This document shows positions 10,134 through 21,532 of a stretch of 64,000 bases of DNA, piece after piece. Every line of letters starts with the position of its first letter. The stretch's first letter is position 1. The notes beneath the pieces are model-generated. The model did no database searches. It was not told where the DNA came from and saw nothing but the letters and a program-made list of their open reading frames with translations. The position numbers and the translations under genes are program-made. The DNA is from Microdochium bolleyi (Eukaryota; Ascomycota; Sordariomycetes; Xylariales; Microdochiaceae), in NCBI GenBank assembly GCA_001566295.1, contig KQ964270.1, positions 248,001-312,000 on the forward strand, written 5' to 3'.

Positions 10134-13100
10134 CTAAAACAGATTGTTGAACCCAGCACCCGCAGAACCATGCGGGCTGATGTCATCCAGAATGTCCGTC
10201 ATCTCCTGCTCCGTAAAGGCGAACTCGTCCATCACTCCCATTGTCTCCATGACCGCGGGAGCCGAGGGCCCAGTCGACAGACCTGTCATTGTCGTTCCGC
10301 CGGAAGTAGAGACGAGCGGTGGCGCGATTGTGGACTCAAAGTCAAAGATGCTCTCTGGGTCATCCAGAGCCGGCACAGTCGCTGCTGACTGCTGCATCGC
10401 CTCCTTGAACTTGGCAAAAAGCACAGGGTCGTCGCATGATGTCTTCTGCATGCCCATGATATCGCAAGCACGCTTCCGAAGCGCCGCGTCGCTGGGCATG
10501 GCGCCGCCGCCAGCGATCTCGCGCTTCACAAACTCTGTCAGACCCGTCTCAAGCTCACGGCTGCAGAAGATCTTGGCCGGAGGCTGGTGACGTTGCGTAA
10601 AGTTCTGGATGTAACGGCTCATAGTTGCCGCGTTCGTTGGAAAGACCTTGGCCTCATCTCGCATTATCACGTTCGACGTGTCTGCTGTGGCGCGGATCTC
10701 GGCCACTGGATTGGGATAGATATACGGGGGCGCGAAGCCGCTGCCGCCACGGGTAGAGTTCCAGTCGACCGTGTCTGGCGAAAGACCGGGACCGGACTCC
10801 GCCGGCAGGAGACCAACCGACCGCTTGAATCGTTGGAGCCACTCTACGTTGTCTGCAGCAGTCTGGTTCCACGGGTCATCACTAAAAAGAATAGTGTCAG
10901 TCTACTTTAACAACGCGCGGAAGGGCATGGAAAGACACGTACTCATCATATACGATCCACCTCGCCTGATGTTGCAGCTCCTGATCAGTAGGAACATGCC
11001 GGCTCGGGTTGTGGTCCGACATTGTGGCGGTGACGAAACGTTTCAGCCCACGGAATAGGCGTCTGTAGCAGTTTGCATCGTTCAGGAAGTACGGCCCAGC
11101 CCCAATCGGGGCGCGCGGAGATGCTGGTTGGCCCATGCAGGTGATGTCCTGACCGACGAACATGTTCTGGCTGCCAGGAGAACCTGATGAGGAGGACACC
11201 TTGGCCCGCTCTGCAGGCAGATATCGTTCGTGAAACCCTGCCAGCCAGCACTTGTCGTCGGCAGCAGTCTGATTCCATTCATCGTCGATATCATATATGA
11301 TAATGCGCGCTTGACGTTGGAGATCGGCGTCGCTGGGTTCCAATCCGATGCTGCGCTGGTTTTGCAGATACTCCCCAAGTTCCCGATCCAGTCGTGTGTA
11401 GCTGTGAATGGTGGAATCAATCGTGCTCGGATCTTTCGACCGCCGATCACAGTCTAGAAGATCCTCTGATCGTGGTAGATGCGCTCGCTGCCTGAAATCA
11501 GAAAGCCAGGTTTGAGACGAGTTGATCAACTGGACGAGGAAATTCGCGAAGTCATCCGAAGGCGAGCCCGACTTCTCTTCGATGCGCCCAATGATTCGGC
11601 ATGCTTCCACCTGCAGCTCCGAATCCATCGCCGTCAGACCAAGTAGGGTACGGGCACTGACAAAGTCCTGTAGCTGCTTCTCCAGCTCACAGCCGTCGTA
11701 GATATCGGGTTTGCCGTTGATTCGCAGAAATGCCATCCTGTTCTCACTCTGTGTTCGCGCCGGCAAGAAAATTGGTGCGCCCGAGTTCTTGCCAGAAGTC
11801 ATGATCAGGTCGCGGAGCCAAGACGACGATTGTGGACATTTGGCGGCGATTTCTGCCGCAACAGTAATTCGACTGGCCTCGTGATGTTTCTCAGCCTCGG
11901 TTGCTGAACGACCGTGCTCCTCGGCGAAATGCGCTATCCAGTATTGCATCTCCGTCTTGATTAGCTCGTAAGCGTTGGCTGGAGACTCGGGGCCATTGTG
12001 GCTCGCCATGAAGGGATTGGGCGATTTTCGCTCTTCATCGATCAGATCTATCGAGAGTGATTAGATTGATGGTCATACCAGGAGCGTAGAGGTTGCATGG
12101 CGTCCTTACAAGGAGGGACCGCGTTCTCGACAAGGTCCAGAACCGAGTTATCAAAACCCCAATCTCCCTTCCAATCAGCCATCGTCGATCCTGTCTTGAA
12201 GTGTTCGGCCAAGTGATCGGCACGAGCTGTCCAGTTGTCGAGCGATATACCGCAGAAGCCACATCGTGATAGGATTTCGGGCGAATTGACTCGCCACCTT
12301 TCCATGGGTGACGCCAAGAACTTCACATTGTGGACCAGCTTCAAGTGCTGCCGAAGGTGATCCTTCCGGTAGAACGTACGCTCTGTCTGAGTCCGCTCTG
12401 TGCAGCTTGAAAAGTTGTGCGAGTCGACATGCGCCTCGTCAGGGTTGGCTTCGCCACAGAAGACGCAGTTTGGCAGGCCGCTGTCGGAGTTTATGAATGT
12501 CGGGCCATCGGGCGAGCAGACCCATCGCTCCAGGGACAGGTGGAGAGACTTCTCATGGCGTTGCCAGTCGTGTTTCGTGCGGAACGTCTCGGTGCAGAAA
12601 GTGCACTGGAAAGTCTTCAGCGCTTGAGTGGCGAAGGCCTCATCAGCCGGCTTGGGCTGTGCCCTGCGCCGCCTCCTACGGCCACGGTTGGACCTGACGA
12701 ATGATGGGATCGAGCCACCAGAGCCATGAGACTTGTGCGAGAATGCAGATGCAAATGACCCTCCACTAGAGTGAGACGTGCCCCAACTGGATGCCGAAGA
12801 TTGATTGCAGAGAGATCTGTTGGAACCGTCATCGGAATAGTTCGAGATCCAGGGACTTGTCCGCCCAGACCCCGACGCACCCTTTTCGGAGAAAGAACCA
12901 GACGCCGAAACGGCTCGGGCAATGGCCGTTACCGAAGCCGGTTCGTTCTCCGGCGGTGAATTCTGCCAACGCTGGAGGGGGTTCATGTCCTGTGCCGAGC
13001 CTGACAAACCACGACGCTGAGGAATATCCACAGCTTGAGCATATCCACGCCCGATGTGAGGTGACACCGCACGAATGACGTGGATCTTGCCACGCCTCCG

Positions 13101-13892
13101 CGCATTGGCGAGCCAGTTTGTGATCTGTACCTTGCTGAGACCCGTCATCTTCTGCAGGGCCTCTTTCTCATCCTCTGTCGGATATGGATGTCGGCTGTGA
13201 GTCGAGACCCAGTTCTTGAGGATCTTGACTGACTCGCGAGAGAACCTGGCACCGATCTTGGGCATATCCTGTGGGCGTGGCGGCGACTGTTTCTCAGACT
13301 CGTCCTGAACCGCAGCCAAGCCTTCAGCTGGCGCAGTTATGTTGAGAAGATCGTCCTCCAACAGGATAGACGTCGCAGGTCTATCGCCCATGATCGGCCA
13401 AGGGTTGGCAGGAAAAGTCTCACCTGCCTCGGCTGCAAGGTTGTGGTCTAACGGGCCAAAGCTGCACTCGCATCGGAGCGCAACGCAGCTCGTGCAGTAG
13501 CCCTTGTACTTACCCTCCTTCAGACGCTTGCACTGGTAGCCGCCGGTAGCGCAATGAGTGCAAGGGAACTCTGGGGTGACCCAGTACATCTGACTGAGGG
13601 CTGGCTCCAGGCTGATGTCGTCAACTGGAGGAACGGCAGCGAGGTCCGCAGTGAGCTGGGTGGTCTCGAAGTGCTCGAGGGCCCAGAAGGAGAAGTCATC
13701 GCCGTCGATGTTGCTGAAGACGAGATCCAGGTTGGGGTCCTGGAAGCCAGTCGTTGGCGGACCCATGGTGTCGTCGGGGCTGAGGTCGACAGCGATGCCG
13801 CCGAAAGAGGCAGGAAGGGCGTGGCCTGTGGGTGGCGCGGCTGCGTCCCAATTGACAAAGGAGAGCTCGTCGAGCTCGTCTATGGTGGTCAT
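10134..13892 (-). CDS. homeodomain plus C2H2 zinc-finger transcription factor
   Basis: Nuclear DNA-binding regulator of 1,211 residues. Exons on the minus strand: 13892-12110, 12047-10943 and 10881-10134; introns are 62 and 61 nt. The first ATG is at 13892; an in-frame TTG upstream is not a start. Order of domains: a cysteine module near residues 113-147 (C-x2-C-x6-C, 11 residues, C-x2-C-x6-C); a TALE/KN-like homeodomain near 210-272 ending in ITNWLANARRR; a Ser/Gly-rich linker and a polybasic run (RGRRRRRR), a likely nuclear signal; C2H2-type fingers near 427-450, 474-530 (irregular) and 545-570; then five copies of a degenerate helical repeat (about 618-675, 707-770, 805-875, 915-1000, 1065-1130); and an acidic tail (MDEFAFTEQEMTDILDD) that could be an activation region. 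The second intron sits inside repeat 4, and joining restores its DPWNQTAAD motif, which supports the gene model. Targets unknown. Confidence 0.9.
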
Positions 13893-15254
13893 GTCGAGCA
13901 AGGGCGCGCAGGGGCACGCTGACAAAGTATGCTGCTACCTCTTGTCGGAAGAAGGGCGGGATGACCAAGACTGGGCTGCGTCCAAAGTCAAGATATAAAA
14001 GAGTGCTGCTCAATGCTGCCACATCTAGTCCCCCAAGGCAGGTCTGTAGTCTTGCTGAAGGTCGACCACCGAAATGTAGTAATTACAAGGTTGCAAAAGG
14101 AAGAAGCAACGGCTTGTCCTTTGAAGTGTCGTTGTTAAACGGCCACAAGGACAGGGCTCGCAAGGACCTGGGGATCCGGTATGGCGTGAGGTGCAGAAGG
14201 GCTGCTGGCAGCCGACGGGCGCCTCTCTTGACTCATCCTGCCATCTGGGAGTCGAGCATCATGTCAGTCAGCAGCCACCAAACCCAGGCCGATCCCCTCC
14301 CCCATGTCTGCAAGCGTGCGCCCTTGAATTGACATCTCGAAGGGCGTTTCGGTGGGGCCATGTCACTGCCTGGACACTGTGATTGGCTCACCTCGGCGGA
14401 GTGTCCCCGCCCGGTCGCTCTTTCCCAGCTGAGCCACCTGGGCGCGCTGGGCGACGCAGACTCGGCGTGCTCCGCCGTTCTGGCCCACTCTTGGCCGTCA
14501 AAGTCCCGATTGCGGCCCCGGCCCGGTGGAACCTGGGAGTATCTTCTCTCTCCATTCTGGCTCTGGGAAACCAGCACACCCCCGCGTGCCTGTTCAGCCG
14601 CATTTCCACATTCAGCAATGTCTCGGCGGTGAGCATGGCAACTACCGAGTATGCAGGGCTCACGTGGTCGGACCTCGTCCCCTCTTCCTACCAGGTTGGC
14701 TTTGCACATGCCGTACCGATTGCCGTCGAGAATGGAGACATTCGCTTTACTGCTCCCTTGTCTCCCTTCTTCTCTTCAAATGCATAGAAAGTGGACGAAG
14801 GGGAAAGAAAGCTGAGTAGAACGGAGAACAAATATAGGCGCAGCGACAGAACATACGCGTACCTTGCCAACTCGACCACCTGTTATGATTCACGATAAAT
14901 CGGATTACTTCATTTCAATGGCAATTGTATACCCCCGATAGAAACAGCGCCATTGAAAACACAACCCTGGAAGGTATCCAATGTGAGGCGAGAAGCTTTT
15001 GCTATCCGAATGATTCTTGCAAGCAACGAACAACACACGCGCCTGTATACAGACAATCATTCAGACCCGGGCCTCTATCAGGGCAATGGACCCGACACCA
15101 CTTGGGGATCCTCAATCAGCCTATGGCGAGCCTCTTGATATCGTGCAATCAAAGACTACATTTCCCATCTATACAACACAGATCATTGGTCCCTCACAAT
15201 GATCCGACGGGCCGCACACATGGCAGTCGGTAATGCCTCGTGTGACGTCTGCTA
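13893..15254. other. intergenic: homeodomain gene promoter and IML1 3' region
   Basis: About 1.4 kb between the start of the homeodomain gene and the end of IML1, both on the minus strand. The left part is the presumed promoter and leader of the former; the right part the 3' UTR of the latter. A 51-codon plus-strand frame starting near 14636 has no recognisable features and was not called. Confidence 0.55.
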
Positions 15255-18200
15255 TCAGTTATGCTGCACACTGGCCCTCCGCAGGAACAACGATCGCGGC
15301 TCCCCCGAGCCCACAGAGTTCGGCGTCCCAGCTCGGGACCCCGCGGCGGCAGCGTGGCCCGTGTGCACCTCTCCTCCGCCCAGCAATAGCCCGCCACCGC
15401 CGGTGCTGCCCCCACTGCCATAGAGGCCGCCTCCGTAGTCGAGGACACCAGGCGGCAGCCCGAGCGCGGGAATATTCGCATCCGCGACGCCATGATGCGT
15501 ACTGCCATTGCCACTGCCGTTGCCACCGCCGCCGCCGCTGCTCCAGCCATCTTCCTCGGGGATGGTCGCCGGCACGCTCGCGGGTGTGGCCATGGTGCCG
15601 TGCTCGAGCGTCTCCTTATAGAAAGCCTCGAGCTGACGCGCGTCCGCGCAGAATCGGGCGAGCTCATTAATGCGCGATTCGGGCGTCATGTCCGAGTACA
15701 TGCCCGAAGTCGGCAAGGGCTTGGCGCCGGGATGGGCTCCCGACCCGCCTGCAGCGCCGCCCGGTCCGGCACTGGCGTAGGCAGCAGGGACACCTAGTGT
15801 GGTGCCCATGTCTCCGTACTGCTGCGCTCGGTGCCCAGGTGATGCAAAGAGCACCGGGCGGAACATTGGCGAGGAGATGGGCGTGCCCTCGCCAATCCGC
15901 ATACTGTTGCTGGCCTGCGCGGACGAGTGCAAGAGCTGGGCGATGCGGTCGTTAGTCGGCGGCGCTGTTGCCGATGCCGATGCTGGGCCGTGAACCTCCG
16001 CGCCGCTCCGGCCGCGGTCGTTGAGCTGCGACGTCGTCCTGTTGCTGTAGAGCCGGTTCGCGGCGAGGTAGATGTCGCCGTTGTCGGCGACCTGCGCGAG
16101 CAGCATGCCCGAGCGGTGGATGTACTGCGCGTACTTGAAGTCCGGGGCGCCCCAGGAGTACGAGACACTGACGTTGCTCGGGAATGCGGACGCAGCCTCG
16201 TAGTCCAGAACGTAGTCAAACCGACGAAGCAGTGCCCGCTGATAGTAGTGCTTCCCAGGCTGCTGCTGCGGTGTCGTGGTGTTCGGATAGTAGAAAGTCA
16301 CTGGGCGCTGGGTTGGGGGCGGGATTGCCAGCTTGACGTGGACGGGGCGTCGGAACGGGTTGATCTCGGAGATCTTGCAAGCTTCCGAGATGGGCAGCTC
16401 CACGAGCCGCATGCCGTGCTTCTCTGCTATACCTGCCCATGTCTTGATGGTATCTTCGATGAGCTTGGCCGTGACGTTGACCCAGTCTAAGCGGATGTGA
16501 TAGCAGTTGTCGGGATTGTGCAGCCGATCGTAGTGCAAGTTGACCCTTTCTGGTCGATACGACCTCTTGCGGGGATCGACATCGTACTTGATCATCTTGC
16601 TCAGCATGACCTTTGGCTTTCTGCCACCGGCCGAGTGCAAGGTTGGTGTTGTCGCGTCAGACCTCGGAGAGCTCGAGTCGCGGATAGATCCAGGCCTATC
16701 GGCGAATCCAAGACGCGGTGTGTGATTCGGAAGGTTTTCCGCAATCGGCGTCGCGGGCACCGAAGTGTCTTTCTTGCGTGAGTTGAACCAGCCGGGTATG
16801 CTGGGTTTCGCAAAGTCGCTGATGATGCGATAGAAGTACTGCCCGTCACGGAATTCATGCCTTTTGTCGACGTGGACGAAAATGCCACGATCGCGGTCTT
16901 TTTTGGTTTCTTTGCCACTGTCTTTGTCCTTGGACCTGGACTTGTCGTCGTCATTGCATATGAGTGAGTTCCCCAGCTGGACAGCCTCTTCGCGGTTCTC
17001 TAGGTCCTCAAAGTTCGCAAGCAGCCACGTCGTCATCTCGGAGCCGATGAAGCAGTTAGAGTATCGTTGGAGATGCCAGCGGCGAGTCTGCATGCGGAGC
17101 CCCCCGGCTTCGACCGGCTGCTGAATAGCCTCGGCCAGACTGGTTAGGTTGAAATTGGTCTTCGAAAATCTCTCCTTGCTCGAGACCAAATGCGGCTTCC
17201 GACTTGATGGGTCTGCACTCTCGACGATAGGTAGGGACTCGAGCTCAGCTGCAATCACAGTCGAGGCATCCTCGGTATTGTAGACAATGTCCAAGGGATT
17301 AGGATCACCGCCACTCTGAAATTGCCGTTCTGAAGGTGGTAGATAGCGGTGTTTCAGCCACAACTGCGAAAGCTTCCTGATGCCCTCTAGGCGGGTTTCC
17401 TCGTCATCATCAACGCCGTGCGCATCCCTAAACTCTTTATGTGCTGTGTGCGGAGTGAGTGGGATGAGCACGAACCTAGCCCTCCAGAAGCGTAGGTTGT
17501 CCGTCATCTCCTCGGAATGCCCGGCCAAGAACGAGTCGATGAAGTTCCAATTACGGTCGTTCTGGGGTGCCCAAATCTCGCGCTCCGTTGTGATATACGT
17601 TGGATCGTAGAGCGTCCTGATGGCAGGCTTGTAGATGCGGTATGCGTCAGTGCTCTGTGACGAAGACGCTGTCGGTTTGCGGGTATAGATATTAACATCC
17701 ACTTCTGTCCCGTTCGCGCACGACAGCTGGTGTATCGTGTTACCGATGCTCATGAATATGCTGGTCCCATCATCCAGTGGTTTCGCACGGGACAGCAGGT
17801 CTGCTGCCTTCACGGTCTTCTGGCCAAAAGCCTTCGCCACAGAAGGTCCCACAACGACCTGGAACCCGTGAGAAAAACGAGCGTTGATGAGCTCACGAAG
17901 CAGGTCCTCTCGCGACCTGCTTTCGTCGCCATACTCGTCGTCCAGGTTCTGGCTGACCGTGTATGGCTGCCTCTGGTACTCGGTGTCGAATTGCTCCTTT
18001 GCAGGGAAGTACTCTGTAGTCAGGGGAACAGCGGCTGGCGACGAGAGAGATTTCCACTTCATGACACTCATCTCCGACGGCCGTGGGAAGACATGCTGCC
18101 AGCGGCTAAAAAGAACCGAATCGTCGACCTTGTTTGCTTCGGGGTTAGATGGGTTGAGCACTACGAGCCAAGGCGCAAGAGCGGTGGTGGGCGATAACGT

Positions 18201-21146
18201 GGACGGTAACTCGGGGAGCCCGCCCGCTCTCAGCTTGGAGTAAACCATCTTCTTCTGGTCATCTTCAGCCCTCAACACCGTGGAGGACCTGACGTCCCTA
18301 TCGTCCGGCCGCGCACTACGCGCAAGCGCCGGCTCGGCATTGCTTCTCAACGTGCGGATGGGGTCGATGGCCGAGACTGAGTTCTTGATAAGGATCGGTC
18401 GACTGGAAGTGCCAGGATTCAGCTCAACGTCAAGCTGGTCCGCAAGACCAGAGCCCGCAAGGGAGAGCTCAGTCGCTGCAGACGATCTCTTCGGAGACTG
18501 TGCTCTCGCCGTCGTTTTCATTGGCATGGACGTGAGAGTTGCTGTCGACGGTGATTTGACAAGTCGGTCTGACGTTGGCGTAGCGTTCACTGTTTCGGTT
18601 TTCAACTCGGCAATCGCTGCCTTTGGTGCAGCAATCCCGAAGCCGCGCTGTCCGAGGCTAATCTGTCTGATGAACTTTGGAGTTCTCGGAGCAAGATGTT
18701 TACTGGATTGAATAGTGGCCGTCGAGTCCCGTCGCGCCTTTGACTTGAAAAGAGACAATGTTTCGGAACTGGAGCGTTCCAGCGACCCAGCCCCTACACG
18801 CGATGTGGTAGAGGAGGCGATGCTCGACGACAGGTTGACAGTTGGAATGTCTGGTCTTCGATCACTCACCGACGTCCCAAACAACCCTACGTCCTCATTC
18901 AACCGCTTGCGTGTGGTTTCCTCCATGTCGGCGTACACTCTGGGCTTCTCGGTCGCAGCCCGCGACGAAGGCAGGCGCGCCCTGCTCTCGTCGAACTGTT
19001 GCAGCTTCTTCCACAGTGGAGCCTCTGCACTCTTAGACATCCTCTCTGTGTTGAACTTGTGGAAGCCATAGACGTGCTCGAGAAGGGCCTCGTGGTGCTT
19101 CGTCGCGCCGTGCCCGTTGGGTATCGGCGTGCTGGTGCCGTGTATTCGGCGGTCTCTATCACGCTCCAGTGTGCCGGCGATATTCGGGAATGCCGGATCC
19201 AGATGCAATTGGGGCACCTCAATCTCGTTCGTGTCGAGGACACTGCGCATCTGGAGATCATAGAGCCTGCATCGCACTGCAAACTCCTCGTCGGTCCCTG
19301 CTATATCATGGCCCGTGGTGGTCAACGCGATGCCCTGATATGAGAGCGCACCCTCCGTCTTGCCGGTCCAGTACGAGATGTGAAGCCACTGCGGGATGGC
19401 GAATGCCCACTCATCGTTGTGAAGTCTGGCTGCGACGATAGCATGCCTATTCGAGCTCTCGCCGGCCTTGGTCGGAGAGATTGACCCGGACAAGGTGTTG
19501 TAGCTGCCCACCAACGGAGTAGGCTGTCTCGGCGTGCTATCTCTGCTGCGCAGCGAACGCGCCCTTGACCGATGGTCTCGCACGTTGAAATGCGGATTGC
19601 GGTAGCGGAACAGAGGCACAGAGTGTAGCGGGATGCTGCCGATGCAGATGAGGTCGATGCCGATGCCATTACTAATTAGCGACTCAGTGGATCGTCGCAG
19701 AGCCTCGTGCTCGACCTCGAACACGCCAGAGCCCGGACTGATGACCACCACGGAGATACCCGTCCGCAAAAGATCACGGTCTATGTGATCCCGCGAGTAG
19801 ACCAAAGACGCCAAGTTGATGGCCTCGAGGAAGTTGCCGTGCATCGCCAGTGAAGATTCTGCCCTGATTCTGCTCCCTGAGGAACCTTTGGCATTGGCAT
19901 CCTCCGGAACCCCCATCGCCTGATTGGCAATATCCTCGTGGTGGATGCTGATATCACGCCGGAAGTTGTTGTGCTCGCGCTTCAACGTACGCAGGATAGT
20001 CGTCCATTCGCCACTTGACATCTCACTGACCACGATGCGGTAGAAATCCTTGTATGGCCTCTTGTTACCAGTCGACTGGTAGCCTGTGTAGTAGTCGTGC
20101 ATGCTCGTATTGGCCAGGTCGGCAGTGATACCGACATCATATTCCACACGGGCAAAGAGGACAATGCTGACTAGATGCTTGACCTGCATCATGGCCCACT
20201 TCTTGAACAGCGCCGGGAGGAACCCGTTGACCACTTTGTAGAACAGGACCTCGCCCGAGCCGTCCGCATCGAAATCCCACATCTCGCGCGCCATCTGGAT
20301 GAAGAGTACATAGCGCGCCGACTCGCTCCGGAACACGGGCCGTGTCTCTTTGCCAAAGAACGCTGAGTGAACCTTCCGACCGTCCACGAAGACCGTGGAA
20401 ACCACGGCCTTGATCGTGCCCATGAAGTACACCACCTGCCCCTTGTACACTGTCCTCTCAGCGAGGTCGTTGACCGCGAGCCTCCACATGTCCGCGCGGG
20501 ACAAATACATGTCCTTGAAAGTGAGCTCAACATGGGAGGCCTCAATGGCGGGCGTGCTCTCGTCGACGGGCGCGAGGACGACCTGGGTGCCCCTGCGCAG
20601 ATTGAAGGCGTCCCCGACGTGCCGCGCAACGTAGACCTCGACGTTGGGTTGGGCCGCCTTCATCGGCTTCGACATGTCCTTGGCCACGAATATGTACTTG
20701 CGGTCTGGGTCGACTTCGGTGTTGGTGCTGTGACTGCTACTGTTGCGGGCGCTCGCGTTCTCAGCATCGCGCAGCCGCTGGAATGAGATGGATCTCGAGG
20801 TCCCGAAGAGGCCGCCGGCCCCTGGGCGCTCTGGGTCCGACTTGCAAGCCGCGATGGACATGAGCATGCCCGGCTTGACGGCACCGCCGAAGAGGTCGAG
20901 ATTGAGCAGGATGTCATCCTGGTTGATCGACTCATTGATCGTGACGGTGCAGACCCGGTTCGAGAAGCGCCAGGGGGGCTTGGCCTCGCGGATGGTCGAG
21001 TGGCTCGACACTGTGTCTGGCGAACGCGGGCCTTCGAAGGCCGGGTGAGGCTGGTCGGCGCTCGATCGGCTCGACTGGCGCAGGTGGGAAGCCCATTGCG
21101 AGGCTCGGCGGGGGATCATGGGTGGAGGAGGGGCGTTTCGCGACAT
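15255..21146 (-). CDS. IML1: Iml1, GATOR1/SEACIT subunit (DEPDC5 orthologue)
   Basis: Vacuole-associated subunit of the Iml1-Npr2-Npr3 complex, which inhibits TORC1 by stimulating GTP hydrolysis on Gtr1 when amino acids are short. One uninterrupted frame of 1,963 residues from the ATG at 21146. Seen in order: a disordered Ser/Pro-rich start; the conserved N-terminal block with VCTVTINESINQDDILLNL and DMYLSRADMWRL; a von Willebrand-like region with YRIVVSEMSSGEW and ISVVVISPGSGVFEV; a long Ser/Thr-rich linker (about 700-1000); a DEP domain near 1345-1440 (FIGSEMTTWLL ... EFRDGQYFYRI); and the conserved C-terminal region (SWGAPDFKYAQYIHRSGMLL). Length is close to other filamentous-fungal Iml1 proteins. 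The last 170 residues are a Gly-rich tail. An Asp/Lys-rich insert interrupts the DEP domain. Confidence 0.96.
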   Translation of the reverse strand: MSRNAPPPPMIPRRASQWASHLRQSSRSSADQPHPAFEGPRSPDTVSSHSTIREAKPPWRFSNRVCTVTINESINQDDILLNLDLFGGAVKPGMLMSIAACKSDPERPGAGGLFGTSRSISFQRLRDAENASARNSSSHSTNTEVDPDRKYIFVAKDMSKPMKAAQPNVEVYVARHVGDAFNLRRGTQVVLAPVDESTPAIEASHVELTFKDMYLSRADMWRLAVNDLAERTVYKGQVVYFMGTIKAVVSTVFVDGRKVHSAFFGKETRPVFRSESARYVLFIQMAREMWDFDADGSGEVLFYKVVNGFLPALFKKWAMMQVKHLVSIVLFARVEYDVGITADLANTSMHDYYTGYQSTGNKRPYKDFYRIVVSEMSSGEWTTILRTLKREHNNFRRDISIHHEDIANQAMGVPEDANAKGSSGSRIRAESSLAMHGNFLEAINLASLVYSRDHIDRDLLRTGISVVVISPGSGVFEVEHEALRRSTESLISNGIGIDLICIGSIPLHSVPLFRYRNPHFNVRDHRSRARSLRSRDSTPRQPTPLVGSYNTLSGSISPTKAGESSNRHAIVAARLHNDEWAFAIPQWLHISYWTGKTEGALSYQGIALTTTGHDIAGTDEEFAVRCRLYDLQMRSVLDTNEIEVPQLHLDPAFPNIAGTLERDRDRRIHGTSTPIPNGHGATKHHEALLEHVYGFHKFNTERMSKSAEAPLWKKLQQFDESRARLPSSRAATEKPRVYADMEETTRKRLNEDVGLFGTSVSDRRPDIPTVNLSSSIASSTTSRVGAGSLERSSSETLSLFKSKARRDSTATIQSSKHLAPRTPKFIRQISLGQRGFGIAAPKAAIAELKTETVNATPTSDRLVKSPSTATLTSMPMKTTARAQSPKRSSAATELSLAGSGLADQLDVELNPGTSSRPILIKNSVSAIDPIRTLRSNAEPALARSARPDDRDVRSSTVLRAEDDQKKMVYSKLRAGGLPELPSTLSPTTALAPWLVVLNPSNPEANKVDDSVLFSRWQHVFPRPSEMSVMKWKSLSSPAAVPLTTEYFPAKEQFDTEYQRQPYTVSQNLDDEYGDESRSREDLLRELINARFSHGFQVVVGPSVAKAFGQKTVKAADLLSRAKPLDDGTSIFMSIGNTIHQLSCANGTEVDVNIYTRKPTASSSQSTDAYRIYKPAIRTLYDPTYITTEREIWAPQNDRNWNFIDSFLAGHSEEMTDNLRFWRARFVLIPLTPHTAHKEFRDAHGVDDDEETRLEGIRKLSQLWLKHRYLPPSERQFQSGGDPNPLDIVYNTEDASTVIAAELESLPIVESADPSSRKPHLVSSKERFSKTNFNLTSLAEAIQQPVEAGGLRMQTRRWHLQRYSNCFIGSEMTTWLLANFEDLENREEAVQLGNSLICNDDDKSRSKDKDSGKETKKDRDRGIFVHVDKRHEFRDGQYFYRIISDFAKPSIPGWFNSRKKDTSVPATPIAENLPNHTPRLGFADRPGSIRDSSSPRSDATTPTLHSAGGRKPKVMLSKMIKYDVDPRKRSYRPERVNLHYDRLHNPDNCYHIRLDWVNVTAKLIEDTIKTWAGIAEKHGMRLVELPISEACKISEINPFRRPVHVKLAIPPPTQRPVTFYYPNTTTPQQQPGKHYYQRALLRRFDYVLDYEAASAFPSNVSVSYSWGAPDFKYAQYIHRSGMLLAQVADNGDIYLAANRLYSNRTTSQLNDRGRSGAEVHGPASASATAPPTNDRIAQLLHSSAQASNSMRIGEGTPISSPMFRPVLFASPGHRAQQYGDMGTTLGVPAAYASAGPGGAAGGSGAHPGAKPLPTSGMYSDMTPESRINELARFCADARQLEAFYKETLEHGTMATPASVPATIPEEDGWSSGGGGGNGSGNGSTHHGVADANIPALGLPPGVLDYGGGLYGSGGSTGGGGLLLGGGEVHTGHAAAAGSRAGTPNSVGSGEPRSLFLRRASVQHN

Positions 21147-21532
21147 GTCGAGTCCTTCATCCCATTGCTGTCCGCCGTGGCAGAGAGCCGTGCATCATGT
21201 GGGCGGCAGGGAGCACAATTGTCTTGCCAGTAGGCAGGTTGGTTATGGACTCGCAGCTTGCAGGATATTGGATGGGGGAGCTTGCAGCATGTGAAGTCAT
21301 GCGGCGCGTCGCATTGGAAGCGCACCGGACACGGCAGAATGGGGAGCTCCAAATGTTACCGCCTGCCAACCTGGCTACCCCAGCTTTTGAGCCGCATCAA
21401 TGATACAGGCATGGTTCCACATCATCGGCATTCACAATATCGTTCTCAACATCGGCAATGGCGCCAATTCTTCAAAGGTTCAGATGGTCTCTCTTTCGCA
21501 TCTATTATGCACTTTCTACGGCAAATGCGAGG
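21147..21532. other. intergenic: IML1 promoter and SDR 3' end
   Basis: A 386-bp spacer between two minus-strand genes. It must hold the IML1 promoter and leader and the 3' UTR of the dehydrogenase gene. No further element recognised. Confidence 0.5.

Noticed and set aside
13893..13925. N-terminal extension of the homeodomain protein
   Set aside because: The open frame starts at a TTG; the first ATG in frame is at 13892 and gives a normal start.
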